The notes under the pieces: generated by a model
Database searches by the model: none
Told to the model about the DNA's origin: nothing
The model's input: the letters and a program-made list of their open reading frames with translations, nothing else
Program-made: the position numbers and the translations under genes
Assembly: GCA_013214285.1 (NCBI GenBank)
Contig: JABSPW010000014.1
Span: 1 to 38,591 of the forward strand
Source: Halioglobus sp.
GTDB lineage: Bacteria > Pseudomonadota > Gammaproteobacteria > Pseudomonadales > Halieaceae
DNA length: 38,591 nt
Reading direction: 5' to 3'
Part shown: positions 9,536 to 19,615 of the stretch, piece by piece
Numbering within the stretch: position 1 is the stretch's first letter
Layout of the letters: each line of letters begins with the position of its first letter

Positions 9536-10885
9536 TCACGCGTCGATCAGTGCTAAGAGCTCCTGAGTCTTTACTTCCATTAATGCCTGGTCGCCGCGGC
9601 TCTCTACATTAAGGCGCACAACAGGTTCGGTGTTGGACAGACGCAAGTTGAAGCGCCAGTCTGCCATGGCTATACTCAGGCCATCCACTCGATCTAATGA
9701 CTCCGACTGATCCGCATAAGCCTTCTCCACCTTGGCCAGCACTGCCGTCGGGTCCGCAATAGTGCGATTGATCTCACCGCTGCAGGGGTAAGCCGCCATC
9801 CGTGCTGCAACCAGCTGCGACAGGGGTTGACCGCTTGCGCTGACCAGGCCGGTCACCAAAAGCCAAGGGATCATGCCACTGTCACAGTATGCGAAATCTC
9901 TAAAATAGTGGTGCGCGCTCATCTCGCCACCGTAAACCGCATTCTCCATACGCATACGCTCTTTGATAAAAGCGTGGCCTGTCTTGCTCTGAATCGCCTG
10001 CCCTCCAAGCGACTCCACGATATCAACTGTATTCCAGGTGAGCCTAGGATCATGCACGATACCACCCGCGCCCCTCTGCCTGAGGAAGGCTTCCGCGAGC
10101 AGGCCAACAACATAATAGCCCTCTATAAACTCTCCCTGCTCGTTAAAAAAGAAACAGCGGTCAAAGTCTCCATCCCATCCCAGGCCAAGATCGGCACCAT
10201 GTTTTACCACCGCAGCACGCGCTGCTACGCGATTTTCTGGCAGTAGCGGGTTGGGTACGCCGTTGGGGAAATTACCATCCGGCTCGTGGTGTAGCTTGAT
10301 AAACTCGAAGGGCAGATGCTTCTCCAGTAAATCCACGATTCGTCCCGCCCCGCCGTTGCCCGCGTCAGTGACGATCTTCAAAGGCTTTAATTTAGCCACG
10401 TCGACATACGTTAATAGGTGGTCGACGTAGGCTTCCGACGTATCCAATTCATACAACTTACCAGGCTGCTCAACTTCGGGAAACACCTCACGCTCTGCCA
10501 GATCCTTGATATCGAACAAACCGGTATCACCCGAGATGGGACGCGACTCCTCGCGAACGAACTTCATCCCGTTATAGTCTTTGGGGTTATGGCTGGCGGT
10601 AATGACGATGCCACCATCCATGCCAGCATGAGACGTAGCAAAATAGATTTCCTCTGTACCACACAGGCCGATGTCGTAAACATCGACACCTTGTTTCAAT
10701 AGACCCCGGATCAACGCGGTCTTGATACTTTCGCTACTGAGTCGAATATCGTGGCCTACGACAATCTGCCGTGGTTTTACGATCTCGGCATATGCCTGAC
10801 CGATTCGAAAAGCGATATCTTCATTGAGCTGGTCGGGTACCCGACCGCGCACGTCGTACGCTTTGAAGCAAGTGATCTCTTGCAC
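9536..10885 (-). CDS. manB: Phosphomannomutase / phosphoglucomutase
   Basis: Alpha-D-phosphohexomutase, 449 residues, interconverting mannose-6-P and mannose-1-P and often glucose-6-P and glucose-1-P. The phosphoserine loop TASHNP has Ser98, the Mg2+ loop DGDFDR is present, and sugar-specificity [10 protein letters not shown] and C-terminal phosphate-binding [12 protein letters not shown] motifs are visible. It also resembles CpsG/AlgC, so the dual activity is plausible. It starts with GTG, 8 bp after galU, and is the last gene of a three-gene minus-strand cluster with galU and manC. Confidence 0.9.
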   Translation of the reverse strand: MQEITCFKAYDVRGRVPDQLNEDIAFRIGQAYAEIVKPRQIVVGHDIRLSSESIKTALIRGLLKQGVDVYDIGLCGTEEIYFATSHAGMDGGIVITASHNPKDYNGMKFVREESRPISGDTGLFDIKDLAEREVFPEVEQPGKLYELDTSEAYVDHLLTYVDVAKLKPLKIVTDAGNGGAGRIVDLLEKHLPFEFIKLHHEPDGNFPNGVPNPLLPENRVAARAAVVKHGADLGLGWDGDFDRCFFFNEQGEFIEGYYVVGLLAEAFLRQRGAGGIVHDPRLTWNTVDIVESLGGQAIQSKTGHAFIKERMRMENAVYGGEMSAHHYFRDFAYCDSGMIPWLLVTGLVSASGQPLSQLVAARMAAYPCSGEINRTIADPTAVLAKVEKAYADQSESLDRVDGLSIAMADWRFNLRLSNTEPVVRLNVESRGDQALMEVKTQELLALIDA

Positions 10886-10893
10886 GCTAGTCT

Positions 10894-11718
10894 CTACTGT
10901 ACGTAATAGTTTTCGTAGACAAAATTGGTAGCTTCCACGAAGCCAGGGACACTGCCGCAGTCAAAGCGGCGACCCTTAAATTTGTATGCCATAACACAGC
11001 CCTGGCTTGCCTGCGTCTGCAAGGCATCGGTAATCTGGATTTCACCGCCAGCGCCTGGAGCCGTCTCCTGCAGAATATCAAAAATGTCCGGTGTTAGGAT
11101 GTAGCGTCCAATGATGGCCAAGTTAGAGGGTGCGTCTTTGGGATCCGGCTTCTCCACCATCTGATCAACCCGGTAAATGCCTGACTTAAGGCTCTCTCCC
11201 CCTATCACACCGTACTTGTGCGTTTGATCCGCAGGCACCTCCTGTATGGCCACGATAGAGCAGCGAAACTGTTTGTACAATTCAGCCATTTGCGCCAGCA
11301 CGCCAGGACCGGTATTGAAGCACAAGTCATCCGAAAGCAGAACACCAAACGGCTCGTTTCCGATCAGCGGCCTGCCTGTGAGTATGGCATGCCCCAACCC
11401 CTTCATTTCGCGCTGCCGAACGGCTGTAAATACACCCTTGTTCAAAACGCTGCGGATACTGTCAAGATAGGCCTCCTTGCCACTACCAGAGATCTGTTGC
11501 TCAAGTTCGTAACTGATATCGAAGTGATCCGTTATTGTTCGCTTACCACGCCCGGTGACCATTGCACAAGTCGTCATACCGGCTTCCAGAGCTTCTTCCA
11601 CGCCGTATTGCACAAGCGGCTTATTGACTATCGGGAGCATTTCCTTAGGCATACTTTTGGTGGCAGGCAGAAAGCGGGTTCCATAACCCGCCACCGGAAA
11701 CAGGCACTTGCTAATCAA
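10894..11718 (-). CDS. galU: UTP-glucose-1-phosphate uridylyltransferase
   Basis: Makes UDP-glucose from glucose-1-P and UTP. 274 residues, somewhat shorter than E. coli GalU (302) and nearer the Pseudomonas form. The nucleotidyltransferase motif [19 protein letters not shown] is at the N-terminus, followed by [19 protein letters not shown] and a VEKP segment. The only sensible start is TTG at 11718, preceded by GGGGGAAG; no in-frame ATG or GTG lies nearby. It sits between manC and manB, so mutase product can feed directly into UDP-glucose. Confidence 0.95.
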   Translation of the reverse strand: MISKCLFPVAGYGTRFLPATKSMPKEMLPIVNKPLVQYGVEEALEAGMTTCAMVTGRGKRTITDHFDISYELEQQISGSGKEAYLDSIRSVLNKGVFTAVRQREMKGLGHAILTGRPLIGNEPFGVLLSDDLCFNTGPGVLAQMAELYKQFRCSIVAIQEVPADQTHKYGVIGGESLKSGIYRVDQMVEKPDPKDAPSNLAIIGRYILTPDIFDILQETAPGAGGEIQITDALQTQASQGCVMAYKFKGRRFDCGSVPGFVEATNFVYENYYVQ

Positions 11719-11745
11719 TGTACTTCCCCCTATCTGAAATAGGCG

Positions 11746-13155
11746 CTATTGCGTCCGTCCGTAGACGTCTTCAAAACGCACAATATCGTCTTCTCCAAGG
11801 TATGACCCAGACTGCACTTCAATCAGTTCAAGAGCGATGTCGCCGAGGTTAGCCAGGCGGTGCTTATGGCCCAGCGGGATATAGGTTGACTCGTCCTCGC
11901 CGAGCATAAACACTTTATCTTCGCAGGTCACCTCCGCCGTGCCTTTAACGATGATCCAGTGCTCCGCACGGTAGTGGTGCATCTGTAGCGACAAGCGCTG
12001 CCCGGGGTTTACCACGATTCGTTTTACCTGAAAACCATCAGCTGTCACGAGAGACTCATAGGATCCCCACGGACGGTAAACACGCCGGTGCGAAGACGCC
12101 TCCGTTCGCTCTTTTGCCTTCAATAAGTTGACGATGTTCTTAACATCCTGGACCTTATCCTTATCCGCAACCAGGACAGCATCGGGGGTTTCCACAACGA
12201 CAAGATTTTCCAGCCCTGTGGCAGCAACAAGGCGTGAATCACTGCGGACGAAACTGCGCTGACAGTTGTCCAAAATGACATCACCACGGGAGACATTGCC
12301 CTGCTCATCCTGATCACCCACATCCCACAGGGCGGACCAAGCACCTACATCGCTCCAACCACAGTCAAGAGCGACAACTCCACCGGCATCGGTTTTCTCC
12401 ATCACGGCGTAATCGATGCTGTCACTCGGACTCTCTCTAAATGACTGAGGGTCGGGCCGCACGAAATGCATGTCAGTAGTCGTCGAAGCCATCGCCGCTT
12501 GACAACTGCTGAGAATATCAGGAGCTAAGGCCGCCAACTCGTCTAGGAAGCGCTGTGCGCGGAGCAAAAACATGCCGCTATTCCATAGATAACCACCAGT
12601 ACTCAGATAGGCCTGGGCAGTCTCTGCATCAGGTTTCTCAACAAAACAGTCCAGTTGGAATAAATCTTCATCAATGTCGGCACCGCACTTAATGTAGCCG
12701 TAGCCGGTTTCCGGTGAGGTAGGCACAACACCAAAGGTCATTAAACGTCCTTCTTCGGCAGCCGGCAGAGCCTTATTCACCGCAGCACTAAAAGCCTCAA
12801 CATCTAAAATAATGTGATCGGCAGGCAAAACCAGCAAGACGGCATTAGGGTCAGCGACAAGTGCATGCAGCGCGGCCAGTGCGACCGCTGGTGCAGTATT
12901 CCGCCCCTCCGGTTCGAGGATCAAGGTACTTGATGTAACCCCCATCTGCCGCAACTGTTCAGCTACCGTAAATCGATGTTCTTCATTACATACGACAATT
13001 GGCGCCGCCGCCTTCAGTCCAGACGTTCGATGTAACGTTTCCTGCAACATAGTCCTCTCCCCCGCGAGAGGCAGAAACTGTTTTGGATGGGCTTCTCGGG
13101 AAACAGGCCAAAGCCTGCTGCCGACGCCTCCAGAGAGAAGAACGGGTGTAAGCAT
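11746..13155 (-). CDS. manC: Mannose-1-phosphate guanylyltransferase / mannose-6-phosphate isomerase
   Basis: Bifunctional type II enzyme of 469 residues, supplying GDP-mannose for polysaccharide or LPS synthesis. The N-terminal nucleotidyltransferase domain has LSGGVGSRLWPVSR and HPKQFLPL, followed by LPADH and FVEKP. The C-terminal cupin-type isomerase domain carries VKRIVVNPGQRLSLQMHHYRAEHW with metal-ligand histidines, as in AlgA/ManC. GGGGA stands six bases before the ATG. First gene of the manC-galU-manB set, divergent from fabA. No glycosyltransferases lie alongside, so the final polymer is not evident. Confidence 0.93.
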   Translation of the reverse strand: MLTPVLLSGGVGSRLWPVSREAHPKQFLPLAGERTMLQETLHRTSGLKAAAPIVVCNEEHRFTVAEQLRQMGVTSSTLILEPEGRNTAPAVALAALHALVADPNAVLLVLPADHIILDVEAFSAAVNKALPAAEEGRLMTFGVVPTSPETGYGYIKCGADIDEDLFQLDCFVEKPDAETAQAYLSTGGYLWNSGMFLLRAQRFLDELAALAPDILSSCQAAMASTTTDMHFVRPDPQSFRESPSDSIDYAVMEKTDAGGVVALDCGWSDVGAWSALWDVGDQDEQGNVSRGDVILDNCQRSFVRSDSRLVAATGLENLVVVETPDAVLVADKDKVQDVKNIVNLLKAKERTEASSHRRVYRPWGSYESLVTADGFQVKRIVVNPGQRLSLQMHHYRAEHWIIVKGTAEVTCEDKVFMLGEDESTYIPLGHKHRLANLGDIALELIEVQSGSYLGEDDIVRFEDVYGRTQ

Positions 13156-13399
13156 CAGGGTCCCCTGTCGCTTGACAAATCATTCTGACTGATCGCATCT
13201 CCAGGCCAAGCGGGCCAGGAAATGCACAGCGACCCATGGTATCGGATGACTGGTTTTTTGACCAGCAAACCGCTGGACTTGTGTGTCCTAACTATTAAAA
13301 TAACCACCCGACTCGCCCTACCCTTGTTTCCAGGGCCAAAATATAACCAATTCACCACGAGGTCTGGCGGACCTGAGTCACACCTATAGTGGAAACCCT
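13156..13399. promoter_or_regulatory. Divergent control region between manC and fabA
   Basis: This 244-bp gap must hold promoters for both directions. For fabA there are TATAAC (13343-13348) and TATAGT (13385-13390) as possible -10 boxes, neither with a good -35. Two inverted repeats could be operators: CTGGT-tttttg-ACCAG (13250-13265) and AGGTC-tggcg-GACCT (13360-13374), the latter 26 bp before the fabA ATG. For manC a weak TTGGCC/CAGAAT pair with a 16-bp spacer is visible on the minus strand. I recognise no FadR or DesT site. Confidence 0.4.
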
Positions 13400-13915
13400 A
13401 TGATCGGCAAAGACGCGTACTCCAAGGATGAACTGATCGCCTGTGGGCAGGGCCAGCTGTTCGGCCCCGGCAATGCCCAGCTACCCACTGACAATATGTT
13501 AATGGTGGATCGTATTGTGCGCATCAGCTCTGAAAGCGGGGCCTTCGGAAAAGGGGAAATCGTAGCGGAATTGGATATCTCTCCGGATCTGTGGTTTTTT
13601 GAATGTCACTTTCCTGGCGACCCAGTCATGCCCGGATGTCTCGGGCTGGACGCGATGTGGCAACTGGTCGGCTTTTTTCTCGGCTGGCGAGGTAACCCTG
13701 GCCGCGGTCGGGCTCTTGGCTGCGGTGAGGTCAAATTCAGCGGCCAAATTCTGCCCAGCGCATCGAAGGTTATTTACAATATCAACATCAAGCGCGTCAT
13801 CGAGCGTAAGCTGATTATGGGTATCGCCGACGGCACGCTGTCAGTTGATAGTAGAGAAATTTACGCGGCCAAGGATCTTCGCGTCGGACTGTTTAAATCA
13901 ACGGAGTCTTTCTAA
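13400..13915 (+). CDS. fabA: 3-hydroxydecanoyl-ACP dehydratase/isomerase
   Basis: Introduces the cis double bond in anaerobic unsaturated fatty acid synthesis by dehydrating 3-hydroxydecanoyl-ACP and isomerising the product to cis-3-decenoyl-ACP. 171 residues with a single hot-dog fold. Active-site His70 ([13 protein letters not shown]) and Asp84 (LGLDAMWQ) are in place; the MWQL helix and [10 protein letters not shown] are typical FabA and distinguish it from FabZ. fabB follows after 3 bp, the classic fabAB operon of Pseudomonas and relatives. Confidence 0.97.
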   Translation: MIGKDAYSKDELIACGQGQLFGPGNAQLPTDNMLMVDRIVRISSESGAFGKGEIVAELDISPDLWFFECHFPGDPVMPGCLGLDAMWQLVGFFLGWRGNPGRGRALGCGEVKFSGQILPSASKVIYNINIKRVIERKLIMGIADGTLSVDSREIYAAKDLRVGLFKSTESF

Positions 13916-13918
13916 GAC

Positions 13919-15148
13919 ATGACCAAACGAGTTGTCATCACTGGACTGGGTATCGTTTCATGCCTTGGCAATGATGTGGAGGCCGTCGCACAGTCGCTTT
14001 ACGATGGCCGATCCGGTATCAGCATTGACGAGCAACAAATTGAGGTTGGCATGCGCTCCCATGTGTCTGGCTCCCCGAAGATCGATTTCAAAGCGCACAT
14101 TGATCGCAAACACCTGCGTTTCATGGGAGATGCCGCCGCCTTCGCATACATTGCAATGCAACAGGCTTTAGAGGACGCAGGTCTTAAACCCCATGAAGTT
14201 TCCAACGTCCGCACAGGCATCATCGCTGGCTCGGGTGGGGCTGCGTCTTCAAGCCAGGTCGAAGCAGTCGACATTTTGCGCGAGCGTGGTCTACGCAAGG
14301 TAGGGCCCTATCGCGTGACTCAAACCATGGGTAGCACAGTATCCGCCTGCCTTGCAACACCCTTCAAAATCAAGGGCATCAACTATTCCATCTCGTCCGC
14401 CTGTTCGACAAGCGCCCACTGCATCGGTAGCGCTATGGAGCAGATCAAGCTAGGCAAGCAGGACGTGGTTTTCGCCGGCGGAGGCGAAGAATTGCACTGG
14501 GCGCTCAGCTGTCTGTTTGACGCTATGGGCGCGCTCTCAACAAAATATAATGAAACGCCTGAGAAGGCTTCCCGTGCATATGACGTCAACCGGGACGGTT
14601 TTGTTATTGCGGGTGGTGGCGGGATGCTAGTCGTAGAAGAGCTGGAGCACGCGCAAAGGCGAGGCGCAAAGATCTACGCGGAGCTGGTTGGCTATGGAGC
14701 AACATCGGACGGGCACGATATGGTGGCCCCCTCAGGCGAAGGCGCCACGCGCTGCATGCAACAAGCACTGAGTACCCTGCAAGGGCCTGTCGATTACATC
14801 AACGCTCACGGTACCAGCACACCGGCGGGTGACATACAGGAATTGAAAGCCGTTCGCGAAGCCTACAGTGATAGGGACCGAATTCCTGTGATTGGCTCTA
14901 CCAAATCTCTCTCCGGTCACTCACTTGGCGCTGCCGGTGTGCACGAGGCAATCTATTCGCTACTCATGCAACAACGCAGTTTTATAGCAGAATCAATCAA
15001 CATCGAAGAGCTCGATCCAGAGGCGGACGACAGTCCTATCGCCCGCAAAAGGCAAGACGATGTCGATTTACAACGTGTAATGTCGAACAGTTTCGGCTTT
15101 GGCGGCACCAACGCTTCACTCATCTTCCAGAAGTTTCCTTACTCATAA
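13919..15148 (+). CDS. fabB: 3-oxoacyl-ACP synthase I
   Basis: Condensing enzyme of fatty acid elongation, and the one able to extend cis-3-decenoyl-ACP made by FabA. 409 residues, thiolase fold. The catalytic triad is visible: Cys162 in SSACSTSAH, His in [11 protein letters not shown] near 298, and His in [12 protein letters not shown] near 332. [10 protein letters not shown] closes the protein. The residue positions match E. coli FabB closely and, with the fabA linkage, favour FabB over FabF. It converges on moeA with 30 bp between stops. Confidence 0.97.
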   Translation: MTKRVVITGLGIVSCLGNDVEAVAQSLYDGRSGISIDEQQIEVGMRSHVSGSPKIDFKAHIDRKHLRFMGDAAAFAYIAMQQALEDAGLKPHEVSNVRTGIIAGSGGAASSSQVEAVDILRERGLRKVGPYRVTQTMGSTVSACLATPFKIKGINYSISSACSTSAHCIGSAMEQIKLGKQDVVFAGGGEELHWALSCLFDAMGALSTKYNETPEKASRAYDVNRDGFVIAGGGGMLVVEELEHAQRRGAKIYAELVGYGATSDGHDMVAPSGEGATRCMQQALSTLQGPVDYINAHGTSTPAGDIQELKAVREAYSDRDRIPVIGSTKSLSGHSLGAAGVHEAIYSLLMQQRSFIAESINIEELDPEADDSPIARKRQDDVDLQRVMSNSFGFGGTNASLIFQKFPYS

Positions 15149-15178
15149 AATGGCCAGTAAGCGCAGATTTGGATAAGA

Positions 15179-16381
15179 TCAAGTCAGTAAGTCCAATAGA
15201 AGCACATCTACAGTATCACCTTCGGCCACCGTGGCTCCCACTGGTATAATTGCCAGAGCATTACTGCGGCTTACAGAACTCAACACACCAGAGCTTTGGT
15301 TCGCATACGTGTTGGCGACAAGGCCATCAACCGTCGATGACAGCGTCACACGCAAATAATCCTGCCGCTTGCCGGGCTTATCAATGTTGAAGCCCGCACG
15401 CGCAGTGAGGGCCGGCAGCCCAAGCTCATCCAGGCCCTGCATGCGTGAAAGGAAGGGCCTTGCAAGAAGGCAGAAAGTCACGAATACGGAGGTGGGATTA
15501 CCGGGCAATCCGATGAAAGGCGTATCACCGATGGCACCAAACGCGAGAGGCTTACCTGGCTTAATGGCAAGTTTCCACAGGTCCAACCGCCCGTGCAGTT
15601 CCACTTGCGCTTTGACATGGTCCTCTTCACCCACCGAAACCCCGCCGGTGGAAATCACACAGTCGGCCCCTGACGCAGCATCCAGCAAAGCTTGCGCTGT
15701 TGCGTCGGGGTCGTCGGCTACGATACCGCCATCAATAAGCTGCATACCCAGGTTATGCAGCAACCCGGCCAGTGTGTAGCGATTAGAGTTGTAAATGCGT
15801 CCCCCTACCGCCCGACCACTGCCGGGTTCAAGCAATTCGTCTCCCGTGGACACCACGGCAATGCGCAAAGGCCGGTAAACGGGCACGGTCGCCAGCCCCA
15901 CTGAAGCCAGCAAGCCGAGATCTTGCGGGCGCAGCAGCCTCCCCGCTGGGAGCACCGTTTCACCGGCGTGAATATCCTGACCACAGCGGCGTATATTGTC
16001 ACCGGCCGATACCGCACCCGAGATGGTCACTACACCTGTTTGTACACTGCAGACTTCCTGCATCACGACGGTATCAGCACCTTCAGGAATCGGTGCGCCA
16101 GTAAAGATACGTGCCGCGGTGCCTTTGGCCAGGGGTGCCGAGACTGCTCCGGCGGGTATACGCTGACTGACAGGCAAAGCATTCGCCACCTCTGCAGAGC
16201 GCAGTGCATAACCGTCCATTGCACTGTTGTCAGCGGGTGGTACATCGATAGCGGAGAGCACATCCTGGGATAGGACGCGACCGATAGCATCAATCAAAGG
16301 CGTATCTACACTGTCACCAATCGGTTTCGCAGCGGCGAGCATGCGAACCAGTGCCTGCTCTATTGGGAGGAGCGTACTCAT
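15179..16381 (-). CDS. moeA: Molybdopterin molybdenumtransferase
   Basis: Inserts molybdate into adenylylated molybdopterin, the last step of basic molybdenum-cofactor synthesis. 400 residues. DVPPADNSAMDGYA near residue 40, the MoCF domain motif STGGVSVGEEDHVK, and GLPGNPTSVFVTF are diagnostic. The C-terminal domain IV runs to the end. The ATG overlaps the moaB stop by 4 bases, implying translational coupling. No other cofactor genes (moaACDE, mobA) lie in the window. Confidence 0.96.
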   Translation of the reverse strand: MSTLLPIEQALVRMLAAAKPIGDSVDTPLIDAIGRVLSQDVLSAIDVPPADNSAMDGYALRSAEVANALPVSQRIPAGAVSAPLAKGTAARIFTGAPIPEGADTVVMQEVCSVQTGVVTISGAVSAGDNIRRCGQDIHAGETVLPAGRLLRPQDLGLLASVGLATVPVYRPLRIAVVSTGDELLEPGSGRAVGGRIYNSNRYTLAGLLHNLGMQLIDGGIVADDPDATAQALLDAASGADCVISTGGVSVGEEDHVKAQVELHGRLDLWKLAIKPGKPLAFGAIGDTPFIGLPGNPTSVFVTFCLLARPFLSRMQGLDELGLPALTARAGFNIDKPGKRQDYLRVTLSSTVDGLVANTYANQSSGVLSSVSRSNALAIIPVGATVAEGDTVDVLLLDLLT

Positions 16382-16908
16382 CCGTTCTGACGTCTCACTC
16401 CGAGTACACCCACAAAGTTGCAGGGACGATAGCGACTGTCCAGCTGTTCACGAATCAGGCCGTTCCAGGCAGTATTGCAGGCACCCGTAGAGCCGGGCAT
16501 GCAGAATATGACCGTATCGTTGGCGAACCCTGCGAGAGCGCGGGACTGCACGGTGGACGAACCGATCTCTTCGAAAGAGAGCGCGCGAAAAACCTCACCA
16601 AAACCATCAATATCTTTATCAAAGAGCGGACGTACCGCTTCAGGAGTAGAATCCCGCCCAGAAAATCCTGTACCGCCAGTCATAAGCACCACCTGTATCC
16701 CTTCGTCTGCGATCCACTGGGACAACTGCGCTCGGATCTTGTAGATGTCATCGGGCACTATCACCCGATCTGCAGTATCATGTCCGGCCTGTTGTAAAGA
16801 TTCCTGCAGATAGCCCCCCGACGTGTCGTCTTCCCGCGTGCGAGTATCTGAAACAGTCATTACCGCTATGGATAGAGGCTGAAAGCCATCGTTGCTTGCT
16901 TTAGCCAT
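16378..16908 (-). CDS. moaB: Molybdenum cofactor biosynthesis protein B
   Basis: MoaB/MogA-type protein that adenylylates molybdopterin ahead of metal insertion by MoeA. 176 residues, single MoCF domain: MTVSDTRTREDDTSG at the N-terminus, MTGGTGFSGRDSTPEAV as the substrate-binding loop, and PGSTGACNTAWNGLI toward the end. The family is split between MoaB and MogA; the length and SGRDSTPEA motif favour MoaB. It overlaps both the upstream SDR gene (8 bases) and the downstream moeA (4 bases), so the three are one operon. Confidence 0.93.
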   Translation of the reverse strand: MAKASNDGFQPLSIAVMTVSDTRTREDDTSGGYLQESLQQAGHDTADRVIVPDDIYKIRAQLSQWIADEGIQVVLMTGGTGFSGRDSTPEAVRPLFDKDIDGFGEVFRALSFEEIGSSTVQSRALAGFANDTVIFCMPGSTGACNTAWNGLIREQLDSRYRPCNFVGVLGVRRQNG

Positions 16909-17779
16909 GATTCACCTCTTGCTGCTGTTGATAAACATGTTTGATCAGGTCGCTGATCGCGCTGCGCCACGACACTTGTTGTATTGCAAAGGTATTGCGG
17001 ATCTTACTGCAGTCCAGAGTGCGATCCAGCGAGCGCATTCCGTCAGGTTCTGCCCCTAGCTGCACGACAGAAGAGCTGAGCTCAAAAAACTGCGAGGCCG
17101 ACGCGAGCAAAGCCTCAGCGAACTCATAATAAGTGGCCTTATCAGAACTGCCATAGTGGTAGATACCCCATGGCTCTAAGCCAGTCCCCAGCTGGTCCAA
17201 TACTGCCAATACCACTCGTGCACCATCGTCGGCAGCCACCGGACTGCCCCGCAGATTGTTATCGAGAATCAAGCTGCCCCCCTCTCGCAACGGGTCCAGC
17301 ATGCGGGTTATCAGGTTGATACCTTCGCTGGAGAAGATAGGCCCCAATCGCAAAATCAGATGGCGCGCGGCGGTCTCGGTGACCAGCTTTTCTGCCCTGG
17401 CCAGCAATTGCCCCGTAGGCTCTTCGTTGTCGGGATCATCGGCCTCTTTATACGGGCGATCCAACTGACCAGAAAATACCCGGGAACTGGAGACATAGAG
17501 GTAAGCGGTATCGGTGCGCTGACAGGCCTTTGCTACCCAGTGGCAACGCTGCAGATCTGTCTCCTGAATAGGTGAACCACTATCGCCAGCAGCTTCAATA
17601 CGGACATCAACCACAACATCACTTTTGGCTCTTACTATACTTTTCTTAGCCTGGCGCTCACTCTTCCAACGGCAGGCCGACCGGCTCATAGGAACAATGT
17701 CATGGCGCCCCACAATGGCTTGCCGATACAGCAGAGCAATACCCAAAGGCGTGTCAGATCCAAGTATAAGTACTCGCAC
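16901..17779 (-). CDS. RmlD-like SDR family sugar-nucleotide-binding protein, catalytic residues degenerate
   Basis: 292 residues with the layout of an extended short-chain dehydrogenase close to dTDP-4-dehydrorhamnose reductase. Recognisable are the N-terminal nucleotide motif GSDTPLG (7-13), YLYVSSSRVFSG (93-104), PYKEADDPDNEEP (109-121) and a C-terminal region with GIYHYGSS. The usual GxxGxxG has lost its middle Gly (Thr10), and when aligned to the RmlD motif PxNxYGxxK the catalytic Tyr and Lys positions are Gly123 and Ala127. It may therefore bind a nucleotide-sugar or NAD(P) without the standard reduction chemistry. It starts with GTG 42 bp after ssb, overlaps moaB by 8 bases, and has no rhamnose genes beside it. 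Function not assigned. Confidence 0.7.
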   Translation of the reverse strand: MRVLILGSDTPLGIALLYRQAIVGRHDIVPMSRSACRWKSERQAKKSIVRAKSDVVVDVRIEAAGDSGSPIQETDLQRCHWVAKACQRTDTAYLYVSSSRVFSGQLDRPYKEADDPDNEEPTGQLLARAEKLVTETAARHLILRLGPIFSSEGINLITRMLDPLREGGSLILDNNLRGSPVAADDGARVVLAVLDQLGTGLEPWGIYHYGSSDKATYYEFAEALLASASQFFELSSSVVQLGAEPDGMRSLDRTLDCSKIRNTFAIQQVSWRSAISDLIKHVYQQQQEVNHG

Positions 17780-17821
17780 GCGGGTCGGCCCACCTGTCCG
17801 ATTGGATCGACAACCTGCCGG

Positions 17822-18289
17822 TCAAAATGGAATATCGTCGTCGAAGTTGTCGTAGTCTCCGGCGGGCGCCGCGGGGGCAGTAACGCCAGGTTGCGGCGGT
17901 GCGGACCGCGCTTGATCTTCCTGCGGCTGCACACCACCGACCTGGTTGCCGCGACTGTCAAGCATCTGCATCTCGTTCGCTACTATCTCTGTGGTATAGC
18001 GGTCCTGACCCTCCCGGTCCTGCCATTTACGCGTACGCAGTGACCCTTCAACGAACACCTTGGACCCCTTGCGCAAATATTCGCCAGCGATTTCCGCCAG
18101 GCGATTAAAGAACACGACCCTGTGCCACTCGGTACGCTCCTGTGGCTGCCCTGTCTGCTTGTCCTTCCAGGTCTCCGAGGTAGCCACTGAGATATTGGTA
18201 ATCGCGGCGCCCGCCTGTGAATAACGTACCTCTGGATCATTGCCGAGGTTACCAATCAGAATGACTTTATTAATCCCTCTGGATGCCAT
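17822..18289 (-). CDS. ssb: Single-stranded DNA-binding protein
   Basis: Protects ssDNA in replication, recombination and repair. 155 residues. The OB-fold occupies about residues 1-110 ([57 protein letters not shown]). A Pro/Gln/Ala-rich linker follows, and the acidic tip DDDIPF that recruits partner proteins is intact. Preceded by its own promoter. Its location beside an MFS gene and uvrA is conserved in Pseudomonas. Confidence 0.97.
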   Translation of the reverse strand: MASRGINKVILIGNLGNDPEVRYSQAGAAITNISVATSETWKDKQTGQPQERTEWHRVVFFNRLAEIAGEYLRKGSKVFVEGSLRTRKWQDREGQDRYTTEIVANEMQMLDSRGNQVGGVQPQEDQARSAPPQPGVTAPAAPAGDYDNFDDDIPF

Positions 18290-18337
18290 AGAGACCCCTT
18301 AACGCTCACAATTATCAGGTACAAAGGTAGACAGGCG

Positions 18338-18366
18338 ACTATAGCAACCCCACCCTGCAAATGCGA
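18338..18366 (-). promoter_or_regulatory. Promoter of ssb (extended -10)
   Basis: On the minus strand TGC-TATAGT (18338-18346), an extended -10, with a poor -35 TCGCAT (18361-18366) 17 bp upstream. The start would lie near 18331, about 40 nt before the ssb ATG. No LexA box was found. Confidence 0.5.
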
Positions 18367-18406
18367 CAGCCGGAGTGCCTAAAGTCCATCATATCTACCC
18401 TCGCCA

Positions 18407-19615
18407 TCACACCCCCGTAAGCATACCCGGGCGCATGTCCCTGGCGTTATCACACAGCGGAGCGCGCAAGACGAGTAGCCACCAGACCGCCGTCAGCAAC
18501 AGACAGGCCGCTATCAACAGGGCAGCGCCTGCATGCTGCAGCAACCAGCCACCACCGGCACCTCCGGCGAAGGCACCCAGAAACTGACAACTGGCATACA
18601 CCCCCATGGCTGCACCCTTGTTATCTACAGTGACTGACTTACTGAGAAGGGAGGGCAGGGTCGCCTCCAAATAATTAAAGCCGACAAAAAACAACCAAAG
18701 GGCGATGTAAACCGCGGGACTGATCGACAGGATTTCGAGGGCAGCCAGGGCCGCCGTCAATCCTCCGATCGCTATCAAAAACGCCAGGCGCAAACGCCCA
18801 TAGCGCTCTGCGAGCCGCATCAAGGGGAGCATACCGGCTACTGACAACAGGAGAACGGGCAAGTACACCATCCAGTGCAACTGACGGCGTATTCCTAGGG
18901 AATGTTCCAGCAGACCCGGTACCACCAGGAAACAGGCGGTGAGGATAAAGTGCAGGACAAATACGCCGAAATTCAGCCGCCACAGCAGCGGATCCGAGCA
19001 TGTCGCAACGAGGGATCCTGCTCGTGGAGCCACGGCGGCCACGGGTGGTACCGGCACGAGTCGAAGGATGACCGTAATCCCGACCAGTGACAGCAACGCG
19101 CTAAACCAGAACACAGCGGGCAAACCACCGACTGCTGCCACCAGCGGACCGAGAATTAAAGCCAAGCTGAAGGATGCGCCGATACTCACCCCCACCACCG
19201 CCATCGCCTTCGTACGCTGCTCATCACGTGTGAGGTCGGCGACCATGGCCATCAGCGCACTGGCGATGGCACCGGCGCCCTGCAAGGCTCGCCCAAGGAT
19301 GATGCCCTGCACGGAGTCCGACAACGCCGCCACAACACTGCCCAGAGCAAACACCACGAGGCCACCAACGATGACAGGCTTCCGGCCTACCCGGTCTGAC
19401 AGCCAGCCCAGCGGCACTTGCAGCGCAGCCTGGGCAAGTCCGTATATGCCGAGGGCAAGTCCGATCTGGCTGGGTGTCGCGCCCGGCAGATCGGCCGCAT
19501 ACAGCGCCAGCAGCGGGAGCACCATGAACAGGCCCAACATACGAAAGCAATAGAGTAATGCAAGCCCGCCAACCGCACGCCGCTCCTGCGGATTCATGGG
19601 ATGTTCAGTAATCAC
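18407..19615 (-). CDS. Major facilitator superfamily transporter
   Basis: About 402 residues and roughly 12 hydrophobic segments in two halves. The MFS loop motif between helices 2 and 3 is clear ([16 protein letters not shown]), and [24 protein letters not shown] at the N-terminus resembles drug/proton antiporters of the YajR-like type. The substrate is unknown. The first in-frame start is GTG at 19615; an ATG six codons in (19597) is an alternative, and neither has a convincing ribosome site. Same-strand neighbour of ssb with a 117-bp gap, divergent from uvrA, as in the Pseudomonas ssb-MFS-uvrA arrangement. Confidence 0.85.
   Translation of the reverse strand: MITEHPMNPQERRAVGGLALLYCFRMLGLFMVLPLLALYAADLPGATPSQIGLALGIYGLAQAALQVPLGWLSDRVGRKPVIVGGLVVFALGSVVAALSDSVQGIILGRALQGAGAIASALMAMVADLTRDEQRTKAMAVVGVSIGASFSLALILGPLVAAVGGLPAVFWFSALLSLVGITVILRLVPVPPVAAVAPRAGSLVATCSDPLLWRLNFGVFVLHFILTACFLVVPGLLEHSLGIRRQLHWMVYLPVLLLSVAGMLPLMRLAERYGRLRLAFLIAIGGLTAALAALEILSISPAVYIALWLFFVGFNYLEATLPSLLSKSVTVDNKGAAMGVYASCQFLGAFAGGAGGGWLLQHAGAALLIAACLLLTAVWWLLVLRAPLCDNARDMRPGMLTGV

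Noticed and set aside
13250..13265. FadR operator before fabA
   Set aside because: The half sites resemble ACTGGT/ACCAGT, but the centre is several bases too long for a FadR site.
18311..18340. LexA box upstream of ssb
   Set aside because: CTGT is present on the minus strand, but the second half reads GTAC, not ACAG, at the required spacing.
18939..19553. Open frame of 204 codons on the plus strand
   Set aside because: Antisense to the MFS gene; composition (Thr/Ala/Pro/Arg) is what a GC-rich membrane gene gives on its reverse strand.
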